Assembly: GCF_051020985.1 (NCBI RefSeq)
Contig: NC_134999.1
Location: 38,873,660 to 38,937,659 of the forward strand
Reading direction: 5' to 3'
Origin: Nomia melanderi
Lineage: Eukaryota; Arthropoda; Insecta; Hymenoptera; Halictidae
Length of the DNA: 64,000 nucleotides
In this document: piece by piece, positions 12,206-24,999 of the stretch
Numbering within the stretch: the stretch's first letter is position 1
Layout: each line of letters opens with the position of its first letter
The notes under the pieces: model-generated
Seen by the model: only the letters and a program-made list of their open reading frames with translations
Databases searched by the model: none
Told to the model about the DNA's origin: nothing
Made by a program: the position numbers and the translations under genes

Positions 12206-15200
12206 CCCGGTGTGCGTACCTGGCGGGCACATGTGTGTCCCGGTGCGGACGGGGATGACGATGGACCGGGGTAAAAAGGTGCACATGCATCTGTCCGCGT
12301 TTCGCGTGCATCGGCACCCAGCGAACCTCCCCTTACCATTCTCGACGGTGTCCAAAAGCCACCCTCTATACGCACTGGCGTTCGTTGATGCGTCCTACGG
12401 GGACGCGTCGGCTTTTAACGGTCCATGTTGCACCGCTTTTTGGGGTTTGCTCTGCGAACCTTTCAGCGACGAGGGGTGGAGGTCTTTAGGAATTTGAAGC
12501 TGCACGTTGCCCTTGCGATTTCCGACTGTTTCCGAGGATTCTCTCGATGGAGGCTGATTTGGGTGGTAGAGGTTACGGAACGATGGAAGAAATTTCATTG
12601 TTTCTGCGAACAGAAGTATATATTTGTCATTTGAAACGCGAATTCCCCGGCGGTCCGAGGGAAATAAAACCAAATGAAAGTTAAAGGGTTACGGTCCTCG
12701 AGTTCGAATAGAATAACATTTTTATGCATCGCGCAGTGCTACTCGAGTATTGTACGATTCCGTGCTCGAAGTCTCCCAAGCGGGCGCTCGAAGCGACGAA
12801 AGGAAAAAAAAGAGTAGGAACTCGAAAACTAGCGAATAATGAGCTACCCCTGCGGCAATGCGAGGTGCTCGAGCCAGTAATTCAATTCTACGATTCGATT
12901 CTCACGGGGCCCGAGCGCATAGAGACTTGAAGTAGCCTTCCTCGTAAAACTCTTTCGACCCTGTTCCCGATGTAACGACAGGTATGAGCGTAACGAGGAA
13001 AGAAAAGTAATGCTTCACTCGTCCCTATTAGCACTCACGGTTGATTGGCGTGAGCGAGCTACTCGAGAAACGATTCTTCGGTTGGCAGAAGGAACCTCCA
13101 TATATTTCCTCGGGACGGGAACGAAATTATTGCCCTCTTCTTCGTCGTACGAGGCCCGTATGCGCGTATACAAATCGCGCCCGGAACTCTAAAGTATCTA
13201 GATCGGTGCGTGGACTCCGGCATTATTCGCCGTGCACCTGGACTCTCGAGAACGCCGTGAAGATTTGCAATCACCTCCGTTTACACTGGTGCTACCTTTT
13301 GTGGCCACCCTTCGGGGTCAGCAAAGGAATCGAGATTTCCGTTGCCGGGACCGCTAATCTTCCGATCCCCGCATTGTTTCACCTGACTGACGGAAGGACG
13401 GATGGGGGATGCTGTCTGCACCCCTATCCAACTGTTCTGCGATCGTTCCAATGGAACGGGAATTCTTATCCAACGTTGCGATACCACTTAAATATAGAAA
13501 ATTCCTTGTACTCCGATTATTCTTTCGGAAGAAGGCCTCTAAAAATTAGTAGCAGGAACGGAATTCGAGAAAGCGCTATCGGAACATTAACCTCTCGCCA
13601 TCTATGAAGAGAACCAAGAACGAGCACGGTGAATTTGAATTTTTGGTTAACTTCTCCCGTCACGCACACGCACTCTAATAACGATTCTCCAGTGATCAAT
13701 GAAGCGAATGAGATTGTGAAATTCGAATTGCAGAATCGAAATTACGAATATCGTAGGTTCTCCGAAAGAAACGATCGCGGACCGCTAGAAACGATGCCCG
13801 CGACACGAAGGTAAAAACAATATCAGCAACCTTATCATTCGTGAGACTCGCAGCGCCGCATAAATCATTCATTTCTCCTGGCGAGAACATAACACGTACA
13901 AATCGGCTCGCCACCGTCCCGAGAACCTCCGAATCCCGGTATCAAAAACGATCTACGATCTTAGCACCGCGGACGTTATAAATTCTGCCGGGGCCGATAA
14001 CGTTGCGGAAAAGTCCGCGGAACAGATATCGCGGCGGTAACACGGGTCCGAGCTGACGGCGGCGCGTGTTAGCCGTTGCCGGGGTCGACACACCGAGGCG
14101 ACGCTTTCTTCGCGAGTCGCGCGAAAACGCTCGGCTCGAGCCGCGCGACACACCGGGCTCGAGCTGGCCCAGGCCAGGGTAATAGACCGATCAATCGCGG
14201 AGCGATCGGGGCACGTGTGCATGGTGCTTAACGCCGGACAAAGTGACTGGCCCCGGATTCGCGGGCGTTTGCTTTCTCCGTTGACTGGCCTGGTCGCTCG
14301 CGAAAGGGCTACCATGGTAGCGCTCGTTGACCTAATACGCTTCCCGACTATCAATCATACGCGCGTTAGACGTCGGGCAACGCGGACGACGACCGATTTT
14401 CTTGCATAACGCGAACGGAACGACCGGTGTATACGCGATAGATCGGGATAAGGGGAAACAATTCAATCGAGACGAGGCCGAGTTGTGTACAACGCGATAA
14501 AGCCCGAACCAACCCCGCTCGAAACGCGCCCGCCCGCGCCGAGGGGGTACTTAATTATCCGCGTGTCGGGCGGTGCGCCAATCCTCTCCGAGAAACCGGA
14601 GCGTTCCCCTGCCCCGCGACATTCTGGGAAGAAAGTTTCCGGACGTAACGTGGGCTGACCTAATACGCTTCGCGGCTATCAATCATGCGTACGCACACCT
14701 AGACCGCCGAGAGCCGGACGGTGTACACGGGCCGGGCTTGCATAATAGGACAAAGCCGAGAATTTCTCCGCGTTAGAGCTTTCTGATTGGCTCCGCGGGG
14801 ACAATTCAATCAGCGGCTGTTAGTCATACGGGTGGCTGCTTCTTGGGGATGAAGGGGTTCGAATCGAAGACGTTGCGAACGAATTTTTCAAACTTCTTGG
14901 ACTATCGACTCGTCGGGAAGTTTCGACGAGACATTGATTTTTCCGAACGCGCGAGCGTTTCTTCGGAAAACTGCGAGCGAATGTTCACCGAATTACTTGT
15001 TTCGAGGTAAAGATGAGTCATGTTATTGGACGATAAAAATCCGCAGTCCACTAATCAGTGTTCCCCGGGCAGCCACGGCCAATCAGAAAACGGCGAGTTC
15101 CGTGTCCGCGGCTACCCAGAAATAGAGGTTCGCCGTACCGCGAGGAAGATCTACGGTTCGATTCCGCGCTTCCATTTACGGGCGAGCCTCACGGCGGTTT

Positions 15201-15918
15201 GTCGGCTAGACGTAGGTATGCGATCGTAGTACAACACGTAGCAACGTCGTTGAGGAACGAGCGCGCTGGCCCACGCCGCGCCGCAGCGACCGAACAGCCC
15301 GCGAAGCGATTGTCCTTAGCGGCCGGCTGACTGGCTGTCTAGCTATTACGCCGGCGCTGATAGGAGGATTGTCTTACGCGGTGTTGCCTAGGTGTTTAAG
15401 ACCGCGCTATTATATTTCCCCCGGTCTACCGGAGAGGGAGACGGGGAACGAGCGGGCGGCCAGGAGGAAACGGCAGGGGGAGGAGGGTTGCGATACAGCG
15501 GAGCGTAGCATGGCGGGAAGAAGAGAAAGGCAGATAGAGGCGAGGGCAAAGAGAGCAATCGGCGGAACGAGACACCACGGGCGGTGCGAGCGTAGTGAGT
15601 TACGAGCGCAGCGGGAAGAAGAAAGACACCAGCGCTCGCTAATGAGGATCCAGCTAACCTGAAACAGCCGCGATTCATTCGGGCTCCGCCGGAAATCGCG
15701 GTAGACCGCCTGCCATTGAATATCGCGATGGAAAAAAGGGGGACACACCTGAGACAATCGATTATGAAACCTGCCGGACGGGGAGCCTAGACGCTTCCTG
15801 TTCCGTGGAAAGTTAGATAACGACGACTCTATCTGAATCGGATCGGTAAAAGTCAGCCGGATGACTTTCCAGGCTAGACCGCAAGAACCGGAACCCGAGC
15901 TGGCGCTGGACCAGTTAA
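12206..15918. other. CpG-rich non-coding stretch
   Basis: No recognisable gene. From about 13.9 kb the sequence is strongly CpG-rich up to about 15.7 kb. It contains a G- and purine-rich patch at 15425-15625 with several GGG tracts. Such segments often mark insect promoters or regulatory clusters, but I find no convincing initiator or exon. Long frames on both strands near 15.4-15.7 kb mirror each other and reflect low stop density. Confidence 0.55.
14329..14811 (+). repeat. Diverged tandem duplication with paired Exd/Hox-like sites
   Basis: The word GACCTAATACGCTTC followed by CTATCAATCAT occurs at 14329-14359 and again at 14657-14687 with few differences. The same order of shorter matches follows: CTTGCATAA at 14401 and 14737, and ACAATTCAATC at 14458 and 14801. 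The offset grows steadily from 328 to 336 to 343 bp, as expected for an old tandem duplication with small indels. The conserved CTATCAATCAT is, on the other strand, ATGATTGATAG, close to the Exd/Pbx-Hox composite site. CTTGCATAA resembles a C/EBP half site. An enhancer duplicated in tandem is plausible but unproven. Confidence 0.7.
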
Positions 15919-16791
15919 AGCGAGAGCCGAGAGGAACGTAATCTCATTGGCCACGGTGGAACGGCCGGGGCTTACCGATCCAAACGGCGTCGCGTCGCGT
16001 CGCCTCGCGTCGCGCCGTGTGCGCGCCGGCGCTTCCGACTCGCTTGCCCATTGTCCCCCGGGATGCAGATTTACTGGCGTTCTTTTCCTTCTGGATCTAC
16101 CCGTGATTTTCGTGCGGACCGCGACGATCGTAACTCCTCATCGCCACCCCCGTGTCTTTCACGCATTCACCGCGACCCCTTTGTTCGAGCGTGGCCGGCT
16201 TTCGTCGCAGCGCTCGTTGTTCCACGGTTCCGCTCCGTATACGTGAAAGTCCTATTTATTAGAACCGGACGGCATGGTTCGGGACACGTTCTGATGGAAC
16301 AATTGAATATTCATGGCCTCGCCGCGGGACAAGGATCTCGTTGGATTATCAAATTAGCTGGTCCCGTTAGACGCGAGATCCTTTTCATCTCCCGGGATGC
16401 TGTGCTCTTTTTCTCTGTTAAACGGATGATCGGATTCTTTTTCTCCTTCGATTCTTTTCGGCAGTGGAAGCCTGCGCTCGAGGAAGACACCGTTGCTGAC
16501 CAAAATCCGGCGACCGTTGCATTGTCCTTGCTCGCCTCCTCCGCTTCAGCTGTGGTCCAGCGGAGACAGCTGATGGCACGTGCTCGAGTATCGATACCAG
16601 GTGGGGGCAGCGCTTTTGCACGCTACGGTGCAATGGTGCAATACTGGGATACGATGCGAAACGGCCAGTGGTTGTCGATCCGGGATCTTCGGCTTTCGAT
16701 ATTCCGAGTTATATGCTTGGCTACCTTAATTACTGCCATCTTCAATTTTCTTCTCTGCAAAGAGTCTTCTCTCCGCTACGATCACTGCTAG
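15919..16791 (+). other. Longest open frame in the window (291 codons), unidentified
   Basis: The frame is open from just after a TAA at 15916-15918 to a TAG at 16789-16791. The first in-frame ATG is at 16063, giving a 242-residue product. The peptide is rich in Arg, Ser and Phe and has no domain I recognise. Residues about 213-232 (IFRVICLATLITAIFNFLLC) form a hydrophobic, membrane-like segment close to the C terminus. The start lies in CpG-rich sequence containing a GCGTC pentamer repeat. A frame this long is not expected often by chance at this composition, but stop codons are scarce here. It could be a single-exon gene, part of a non-coding transcript, or chance. Confidence 0.2.
15987..16011 (+). 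repeat. (GCGTC)5 pentamer repeat
   Basis: Five units of GCGTC with one substitution (GCCTC in unit 4). The same pentamer recurs in reverse complement at 31521-31540 and in a shorter form near 7912. Confidence 0.9.
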
Positions 16792-19700
16792 CCCCCTAGC
16801 TCCACTGTTCTCTTCAGTGGCAACTCAATGTACTCTTTCCATGATCATTCATTTCCAATCTAATCGATTCTTTAATCTTCAAAAACTCTACTCTATAATA
16901 ATCTTTAGAGAATTCCTAAATAGCTGATCAAAAGCCAGCTGAGATTCTACTTGAAAAATTGCAACAAACAGAAGAGCAAAGAACAAAATATCTTCTCATG
17001 CTTCCAGTAGAAATTGGCAAACGTGTTTGCCTTTATGAAATTAGACTTCGTTTAACTGTATATTGCCTAAATTATCCGTAATAATTACCTCTGCAACACA
17101 ATGAAGAAGCTAAAGGATCGGTGCCAGAAGATTTGTAGGGCAAATCGATGGCGAAGCCGATCCCCGCGATGAGAACCACCGTGTAGAGTCGCGTGGTACC
17201 GACCGTTCTCATCACCTGCCTTTTCCGCGGACAATAGACCGAGAGTACACTCGTTCGGCTAGGTGAGCCGAGGTACGGCATCCCCATTGCCATCCCGAGA
17301 GGCCGGCACCCCTCTACATCCTCATTATGTGTTAGCTGCACCCTCTGGCTGGCCTCGTGTGCGTGCCGCTCAACACAGCCGCAGATTCGCGCGTCGACGG
17401 GGGAACCCTTCGTCGGGACACGTCCACAGAAACACGATCACACACGCAGCCAGCCGGGCACGAGGTACAGAAAGGCAGAGATTGACAATGCAGGGGGCCC
17501 ACCTGCCCCCTACCCTAATCTGGACACGCGCCCCGCGGTAGCACCTGGTTCTCCTCGTACCGACTGGGATGCCTACGATTTCGCCGGTTTCTCTTGATCT
17601 TTGCTTCGATACCGTTCGTTTACCCCGTATTACCTGGAGTAACGAAGTTTTACGTGTGCCTCGAAGTATTTCGAAACTTATACTTCACTCGAGCTGGGTA
17701 ATTTTCAATCCTGATCTAGATTCACTTTGTCGAACGATACGAACGGTTTACACTCTGTGCTAAGTGTTTCAGGTAGAATATTTCACTGAAAGATCTGGAT
17801 GACGATAACAGTTTTACTGAGTTGTTGGCACTATCGTCGAGCCAGTCCACCATCATGTTCGTCCATAAAACGATTCGTTCCGTCAGAGTTACAGTTATCT
17901 TTATCAAGGCTCGCTGATGGCGTCACAGAGCCTCGCGTGTTTTATTACAACCATTACAGGCTTCGGACACGCTAAGAAAATTTCCTTGGCCGATTTTTCC
18001 GGGCTCAAAGCCTCGGTGTTCCACGTGGTTAGGTTAGCTTTTAATTCGGGCACCGTTGCTTTCCGCGGCGACTCCGGCCAGATCAGAATCAACGTCGATA
18101 GATGTTCGCGTAGACTCTCTCCGTCCAGTTCCGCGGCTGTTCATAAAACCGCGTCGGTATCAGGTTCCCGGGGCCGACACACGGGCGGCCTCCTCTTCTT
18201 CTTGGTCGTATCCTTCCTCTTTGCTCTTTGCATGAACGTCAGGTTGCGACAGGAGCGGCGAGCGCCATGACGCTAATACTATCGTGACGTCCATCAGGAT
18301 TATCAATCCGCGGCAACGAAGACGAAGAAGCTTGCGGACCACGACGACGACGGGGGGGAACAGGAGGAGGGAGACGAGGAAGAAGAAGAAATCGACGCGC
18401 CGCTAGCGATCCTTTCCCTCTACGCGTCGATCGCTCGGAGTCATTGTGCATCGTCGACGATAAACGCGCACGAGAACAGGAACAATAAATCTAATCTCGT
18501 TTCCGAGAAGAATGCGCCTCCGTACGGTATGCAAATTAATTTGTACCGCGGCGCAAGCGTGAATTTGTAGGCCGATACCGGTAACGCCTGTGGTTCTGAA
18601 ATCGCCTCGCAATATTTATTGTGTTCCGGAGATTTGTACTTCCAAGGAATACTCGACGCTTCTTGCTGATGTCATTCTATTTCCGAGAAGGCAAAATAAT
18701 TTCAATGTTGAGAGATACGTTCAACGATTATCTTTGAAAGATTCAAAAATTCAGAAATTCAAAAACATTTCAATCCCGAGTGGAGAAATTCCTTCGGAAT
18801 AGTATTCGATTGAAACTGGAATTGACATTTAAGAGAAGTAGGTGAAATTCTTCGCTCAAGACCTCATCTCAAAGCTAAGAGTCGTTTGGATCGCGGTGAA
18901 TGAATCAAGAACTGCACGGCGCACAAGGAGGCACATAAAAATCGCACTTGTTTGCTCGCGGGGTCTCGTTAATCAGCCGCGATCGGATTGCATAACTGTG
19001 AAAATGCGTTAGCAATCCCGCGTGCGACGCGGTGTATTCTGGACCACCTTGATCTTTGTCGTTGGCACGGGGGAGGGAGGAGGTTCAGGGTCGACCTGCA
19101 TTCTTCGCCTCGGTTACTCCCATTATGCGGAGATCGCGACCTCGCGCCGATATCAGCCGTCGTCGTTTCAGTACAGGTACACGTGTCGGGTAATTACGAT
19201 TCTTCCTGCACGACGTAGTGCCTGACCTCGGTGCCTTCCTTGTAAACCTCGGGATTTAACGGGGTTCGTTTCTACCCGAAGGTGAATTCCCTTCCTCCTC
19301 CTTCTGGCCCAGCTTTCAACGTCCATCCTCTATCTTCCGCCATTGTTACCTCCTCGCGGAATCCTCAACAATCGTTAAACGAAGTTCAACACTCTCCGTC
19401 GCAAACCGAACTCGCCTTCATCTTTCGAAATCCTTTATTTTTATATACCCCATTGTTCGATATTAGAATCATTCGTATAATCTACAATTCCTTCGAATTC
19501 TTAATTGAATACGCCTGACAAATGAATTAATTTTTCAAGTACTACCAAATCTAAATTGAAATCTAGACTTCTAACCAAGACAAAAACCTCATGAATTGAT
19601 TAAATACTTCGCTCTACGCAACATCTACAGCTCATTCATAAGAAAAATAACGTTCGGAGAGAAAAACAAATTTGCATAAGACCACTCGTTCAACCGAAGG

Positions 19701-20724
19701 ACCAAACATCCGCGCAACAGTTAATGATAGATCGTGATCCGCAGGGGCCAACAGAGCAGAAATAGGGCATCGTCTGCTTTACATACCAAATATTTGCACG
19801 TTAGGGACTTCTGGCGGGTATTTTCGGGGAAGACGGTAACTAAAAACTAGAAACGGTCCTCTCGTCGAGGCCGCGTAACCGCCTAATCCTTTAGAGTTCC
19901 GGCCGGAGTCAATGGCGCGGGGCACGCGATAGAAAAAAAGGGGTGAAGGATCGACCTAGCCGGAAGCTCGTATGTACACGCGGTCCCCATAATAAGTCTC
20001 GCTTGCCAAGGCCCCGTGACGAAGGTAGAGCGTCGTATGTGCCGACATTAACCAAATCTGAACAAACACCACTCGCCGTCCTCGTTTTCCCTCTTCCCTT
20101 CTCGCTCCTTCTTTCGCAGCCAGACCAGCTGGTCTGAACCGACGCTTCATCCCCCAAAGGTTGACCCTACGGGGATACCATACCCCGGAATAAAAACGAA
20201 GACCCAGAAACGGTACATCGGGGCCCCTCAATGAAACTCGTGCCCCGATACCTAGAAAACCTGATCGAAAACGAACCTGATATCCTGGCTGGAAGGGAGA
20301 CGTGTACAGTTAGATCGGGACGTTCGGCAGTTTGGACGGTTCTTTTTCATAGAGACAGGGTTCCGTCGATCGATTCTCGGTAATGGTGATTTTTCACACC
20401 TTCGAATTGATTCTGGCCTCTTGTTGAACTTTGTGATCGATTGAATGCTGCACACGAATCACGAGTCTTTAGGCATGTGGCTGCAAAGCTGATTCTTGGA
20501 ACGATCTTCTATGGATAAGAATTGCTTTGCAAATTCAAGATCAAAGACCTTGATGTTCTAGCGAAGCATTTTCTAGACGCAAGAATATTAAATTGCAAAT
20601 GTTCAAGTAGCGATGTGTCAGGTAAAATAGAAGTTTACAAGATCGTTATAATATTGTCCCAGAAATGGCTTAGGTCGGAGTGATGGATTTCAAGAATGTC
20701 ACTCTATCGAAGAGATAGAGATAG
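16792..20724. other. Non-coding stretch
   Basis: No recognisable gene. A CpG-rich patch lies at 17.25-17.55 kb. A purine-rich patch with a G7 run lies at 18340-18393. A single CAGGTAG (TAGteam-type) word occurs at 17770-17776. The 19.4-19.7 kb part is AT-rich and plain. Confidence 0.6.
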
Positions 20725-20802
20725 GTGAAGATCGGCAGATTTCGTAGATCGAAGATCGAAGGAAACTGCCTGAAGCCTGTAGAACGTAGAAGCAAGGCTC
20801 AG
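20725..20802 (+). other. Possible exon end with a consensus splice donor
   Basis: CAG|GTAAGT at 20800-20808 is a perfect match to the U1-complementary 5' splice site. The 80 bases upstream are purine-rich with repeated GATCGAAG words, like exonic splicing enhancers. One frame is open only from 20725 (26 codons, no recognisable peptide) and the other two stop closer to the donor, so any exon here is more likely untranslated. No strong acceptor is visible upstream. Such a donor occurs by chance every few kb. Confidence 0.12.
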
Positions 20803-20808
20803 GTAAGT

Positions 20809-23800
20809 CTAAGACGTCGAAAAAACAGACTGCACCACCGAGATCTCGTCTCGAACGGTTCCTTCGTTCCTTTTAAAGTTTAAAAGCGGCTGGTACAGCA
20901 CACGTACATCGAATGCGGCTTCGGGGTAGCCGGGCGCGTAGCTTGGCTTCGTCAAAGACGCAACCTCGTGGGCCTTAACTCGATCCATTCAAGATCGCTC
21001 CTCGTGCAGGCACTTTGTGAACCGTGAGCACAATGAAGCCAGCCGAGCCGAAAGGTACCTGCCGTCCGTGTATATACCTTTCAGCTCCTGGACACCTGCG
21101 CAACAAGACTTTTGATTTTTCTCCTTGCCCCGTGCACCTTGGCGAATTTGTCATTCATCTCGGCGGCCGGGCGACGCGGCTTCCGAATCATCTTCCTATG
21201 ACTGCACCGCTATTTCAATATCCGAAAATATCCTCGGTATAGTGCAGAAAAGTTTTTCAAATTACATCATGCAACGCGAATGTTGTGTTCGAAAGTTCAC
21301 AAACCTGAGCACGATCAGATTTGTCGAATCGACGTTGGGAAGTTAAATAATTCTACGATCGAAGGAGTCGAAGTTTCCTATTCCTCGACGAGTCCCCGAT
21401 TTCTGCGCCTTTGCACGGTCGCGAGCGAGTCCCGGTTCAGGTGCAGGAATCACATGTCGCGCCGCGTCTATCCTACCCCGTCGGATCGCGGTACAATAGC
21501 TTTGACGCATAAAGACCTCCCCACCAACCCCTAAAGGTCTCGGCTGCTCCGGGAAGCGTGCCATTCCCCGTCAGCTGCTACCCCTGGAGCACGGAATACG
21601 TTGAAAACAACGTTCCTGGAACCAGGTATATCGATGTATCGAACGAATAGATGTTGCGGAGACTGGAGCCAGACACCTTGAATACATGCAACTGAATAGT
21701 ATCCTAACAACAATTTTTATTTCTTAATGATTTCAGAAAATACTTCCTTGCTTCAATCCCCTACGATTTTATATTAAAATCTGTTTTCTAGATTTTTTAA
21801 TGTGCAAGGTGTCAGCTTATTTTTTTAGAGATCCCTGTTGAAAAAGAGTAAGAAAAATTGTTGTAGTATCTCCTTCAGTAATTTTGTTCGTACCTATAGA
21901 AAGCGAGATAAAACTTCTATCAAACTTCACGGAAGCTTTTACTTTACTATCCTTGCATTCTCATTAGGCGTTGCGTAAGTGCTTAAGTATCCACAGTTTA
22001 GATGCAATAAAGCTGTATGTTACTATTTTTATACAGCTTTACTATGTAATAAAAGTGAAAGGCCTTCAATGGGAAAGTGGTGTAGATTGTATCGATTTCA
22101 GGAAATCTTTGTAACAATGTGCCAGTGTTCTTCAAAAATGAACATTATCCTCTACAAAAACTATCGCGATCAACGAGTTTCCACGCGATAACCAATATCG
22201 TTAGAAAATTCCTATTTTCCATCGGGAATCTTTGGATTTCGTGAAATTTCCCAAGCGTGGCGGCGGAAAATGAACTCTCGAAGAAAACGGTTGGCACAGG
22301 TGGGGTGAAAGGGAGCTGGCGACGCACGGAATCGCAGCACTTCTTTTTACGATCGCTCTCCCCTGCGCGGCAGTTCCACCGGAGACATCGCGGAGACATT
22401 GGGGTGAATTTATAGCGAGACTTTTACGAGCGACCTATTTCAACCGCACGGAAGAGATCCGTTCCTCCGAATATGAGGCCAACGGACGGAAACATTGTGC
22501 TGCATTTTGTATCTTATGCGACGTGCCCCATTGTTGCTCACTCGCCTCTCGGCTACGTGTCCCGGGGGGAGATCGTAAAATTTTGTATTAATGCGTCTCG
22601 CAGATTATTCGGTCTGGCCGGCTGAAAAATTAGACATGCCAGTCACGAGAATCCTCTGTCTACCGCGAGCATTGCGAAGAAATTCGAGGACCCTCTGATG
22701 TATTAAATTCTCCGAAGTTCATTGCGAACAGTAGTTACTACTTGTTCCGTCTCTTAAGATCTGCGACTCGCGAGATAATATTCGAAAGCAATCTTTAACG
22801 ACTATAACAGTTGAATACAGGGGGTTGAAAGGGTCTAATTTATTCCAAGACAATTTTTGAAGGCGCAAACTGATCCTTTCGTCTCTTACAAAAGAGTAAA
22901 TTCTACGTCTACCTTGAAGCGCACCTATCGACTTTGTCAAAGTGAAAACAAAAAGACAGTGAACGAGGCAAGGTTACGAAAATATCCATCAACATATATG
23001 GTGAAACAAGAAGACAATCTAGATACAAGTGATCCCGATCGTTTTCACGAGGGCGAGAATTCCATCTAACCTGGTCGGGCGATCCTTCAACGACTATACC
23101 TCTCGGGCCAGACGGAATTTCGTGTCGCGTTCACCGCGATTTATCTCGGCGTAATCGATTTGTGGTTCCGGAGTGGCGGCGAGTGTTGAAATCCCGGCGT
23201 CTATTCTGGGCCACCGAAACTCGCTAAAGGGTTATACGAACGAAAGTTTAAAGGAGTTTCGATTGGTGGGGGCGGAGGCCCCATTCGGCGCCGCGGATTA
23301 CAGATCTTATCGCCGGCTACAGGGCACCGGTGTACGCCCTACGCAGTTAAAGAACCGTCCGACTTCCAGCTGGTAGCCGATTACGCTCCGCCGGGTCAAT
23401 TGTTTTCCTGCCCGGCCACGGAACGGTATTAATGGAGGCTACCGAGGCGCGTCGCGCGTGCTCCTACCTCTGCCTTCGAATTATTCTAATGTCACGATAC
23501 CGGCTGACGCTCTACGGATCGGTGTGAGCGCTCGATTTCTACAGGGTGCTCGTGAAACGCCTGTTCAGACAATACCGGCACCGCCACTGGAGAAACCTTC
23601 GGATTCCATTAATTCGTGTTTCTCGAATTAACGATACACCGACATTCAGAATGTCTGTGGTGAAATTTAGAATATTCTTAGGGAAAAACAGATTCGATGG
23701 TTAGAAATGGGCGTAAAAATTTCTTAGAGCTTCTAGGCACACCCAGTAGAAGCTTTCCTACGTCCACGTCTACACCTCGCATTACCGGGAGGAAAAAAAT

Positions 23801-24999
23801 ACGCTGGCGTGTCTATGCGTTATCGCAGAAGGCTACTTGTTCGTGCATTCGTAGCTCTCGAGCCGAGCGAGAAAATTAATCGTGTTGACTTTCAAAATCT
23901 CTGTCCGTGTTGCGACACTGAGGCATCCTCCTCGCTTCTGTGGACAATTATTATCGTCCTACCATTATTAATATTCTTTTTCATTCCCCTTCTACGCTCG
24001 AACGATATTATTTCCATGAAAATTCGCAGGAAGATTCACGCGTAATTTTCAGGACAAGAACTCCTTTCTCCAGAAGTCTGAAATGTCAACGACTAAACAA
24101 ATTCTGCGGAAGATAACGCGTCGCTTAAATCATCCAGCGAAAAAAGGAAGATTCGTACGAAACGTCACCTGGATGTGCTTCACCCGGTTCGCGCGGATAA
24201 GATCGGAGGAAATACTTTCAATTAACCGCTTCTTTTCGCCCGGCCCGGTCTATATTCATAAATACGCTGCTAGCGGGGCAAAATTAAAATTCCGTGACTC
24301 GTTCCCGATAATCCTCGATCGGCGACCAGTCCCAGATAGGATCTTCATTCATTTTCTACCCGCGGTATCCAATAACAATTAATTGATACGTCGATACACC
24401 GGGCCCCGGCCGGGAGTCGGTCCGGTCCGAAGAAACTCGAGGGATGCCTGGAATTTCGTGACGAGAGACCGGGAAAGTCGTCGATTCCCGGCGACGTGGA
24501 AATATCTCGCCGATGAGGTGAGAAAAAAGAATGACAAAGGCCACGAAAACGAGACAAGGGGGAAGAAGAAGAGATGAGCATCGACGAAAACACCGGGGCC
24601 CAGGATCTCCCGGGAGTGGAGATGAATGCGCCGATTATCACGGCCGGTAATGTTCTCGGAAGCATGAAGCGGCGATGCTTCTGGGCCCGTTCAGTGTCGC
24701 CTTAGGCTGCCCTCACACCGGACTAATGATCCACGTCCTGCCAACAATCGAATTCTTTTGTGGCTGATCTGATACCAAAAGGAGATAGAACATTAAAAGT
24801 ATTGGTTAATCATATGGCAATTACCCGTGACCGCTTGTCGTTTAATCAGACTGTATTTCGAGGAAGATGATTTCGTTGACAGTTTTTGAATTTGACAGGA
24901 AGTTTATCATTAATTAAAGGAAGTAACTTCATTTCTAAGTCGATTGTATTAACTTTCTTGAAAATACGATTAGGAATGATAGTTGATTTGGTTGAGCAA
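20809..24999. other. Non-coding stretch, AT-rich around 21.7-22.2 kb
   Basis: No recognisable gene. An 11-bp perfect stem with a 12-nt loop (TAAAGCTGTAT / ATACAGCTTTA) lies at 22008-22041. It is too short for a microRNA precursor. A minus-strand frame at 22145-22399 contains IAWKLVDRD, discussed under findings. The 22.2-24.6 kb part is mixed and plain. Confidence 0.6.

Noticed and set aside
22008..22041. 11-bp perfect hairpin
   Set aside because: Too short for a microRNA precursor. Outer bases do not continue the stem.
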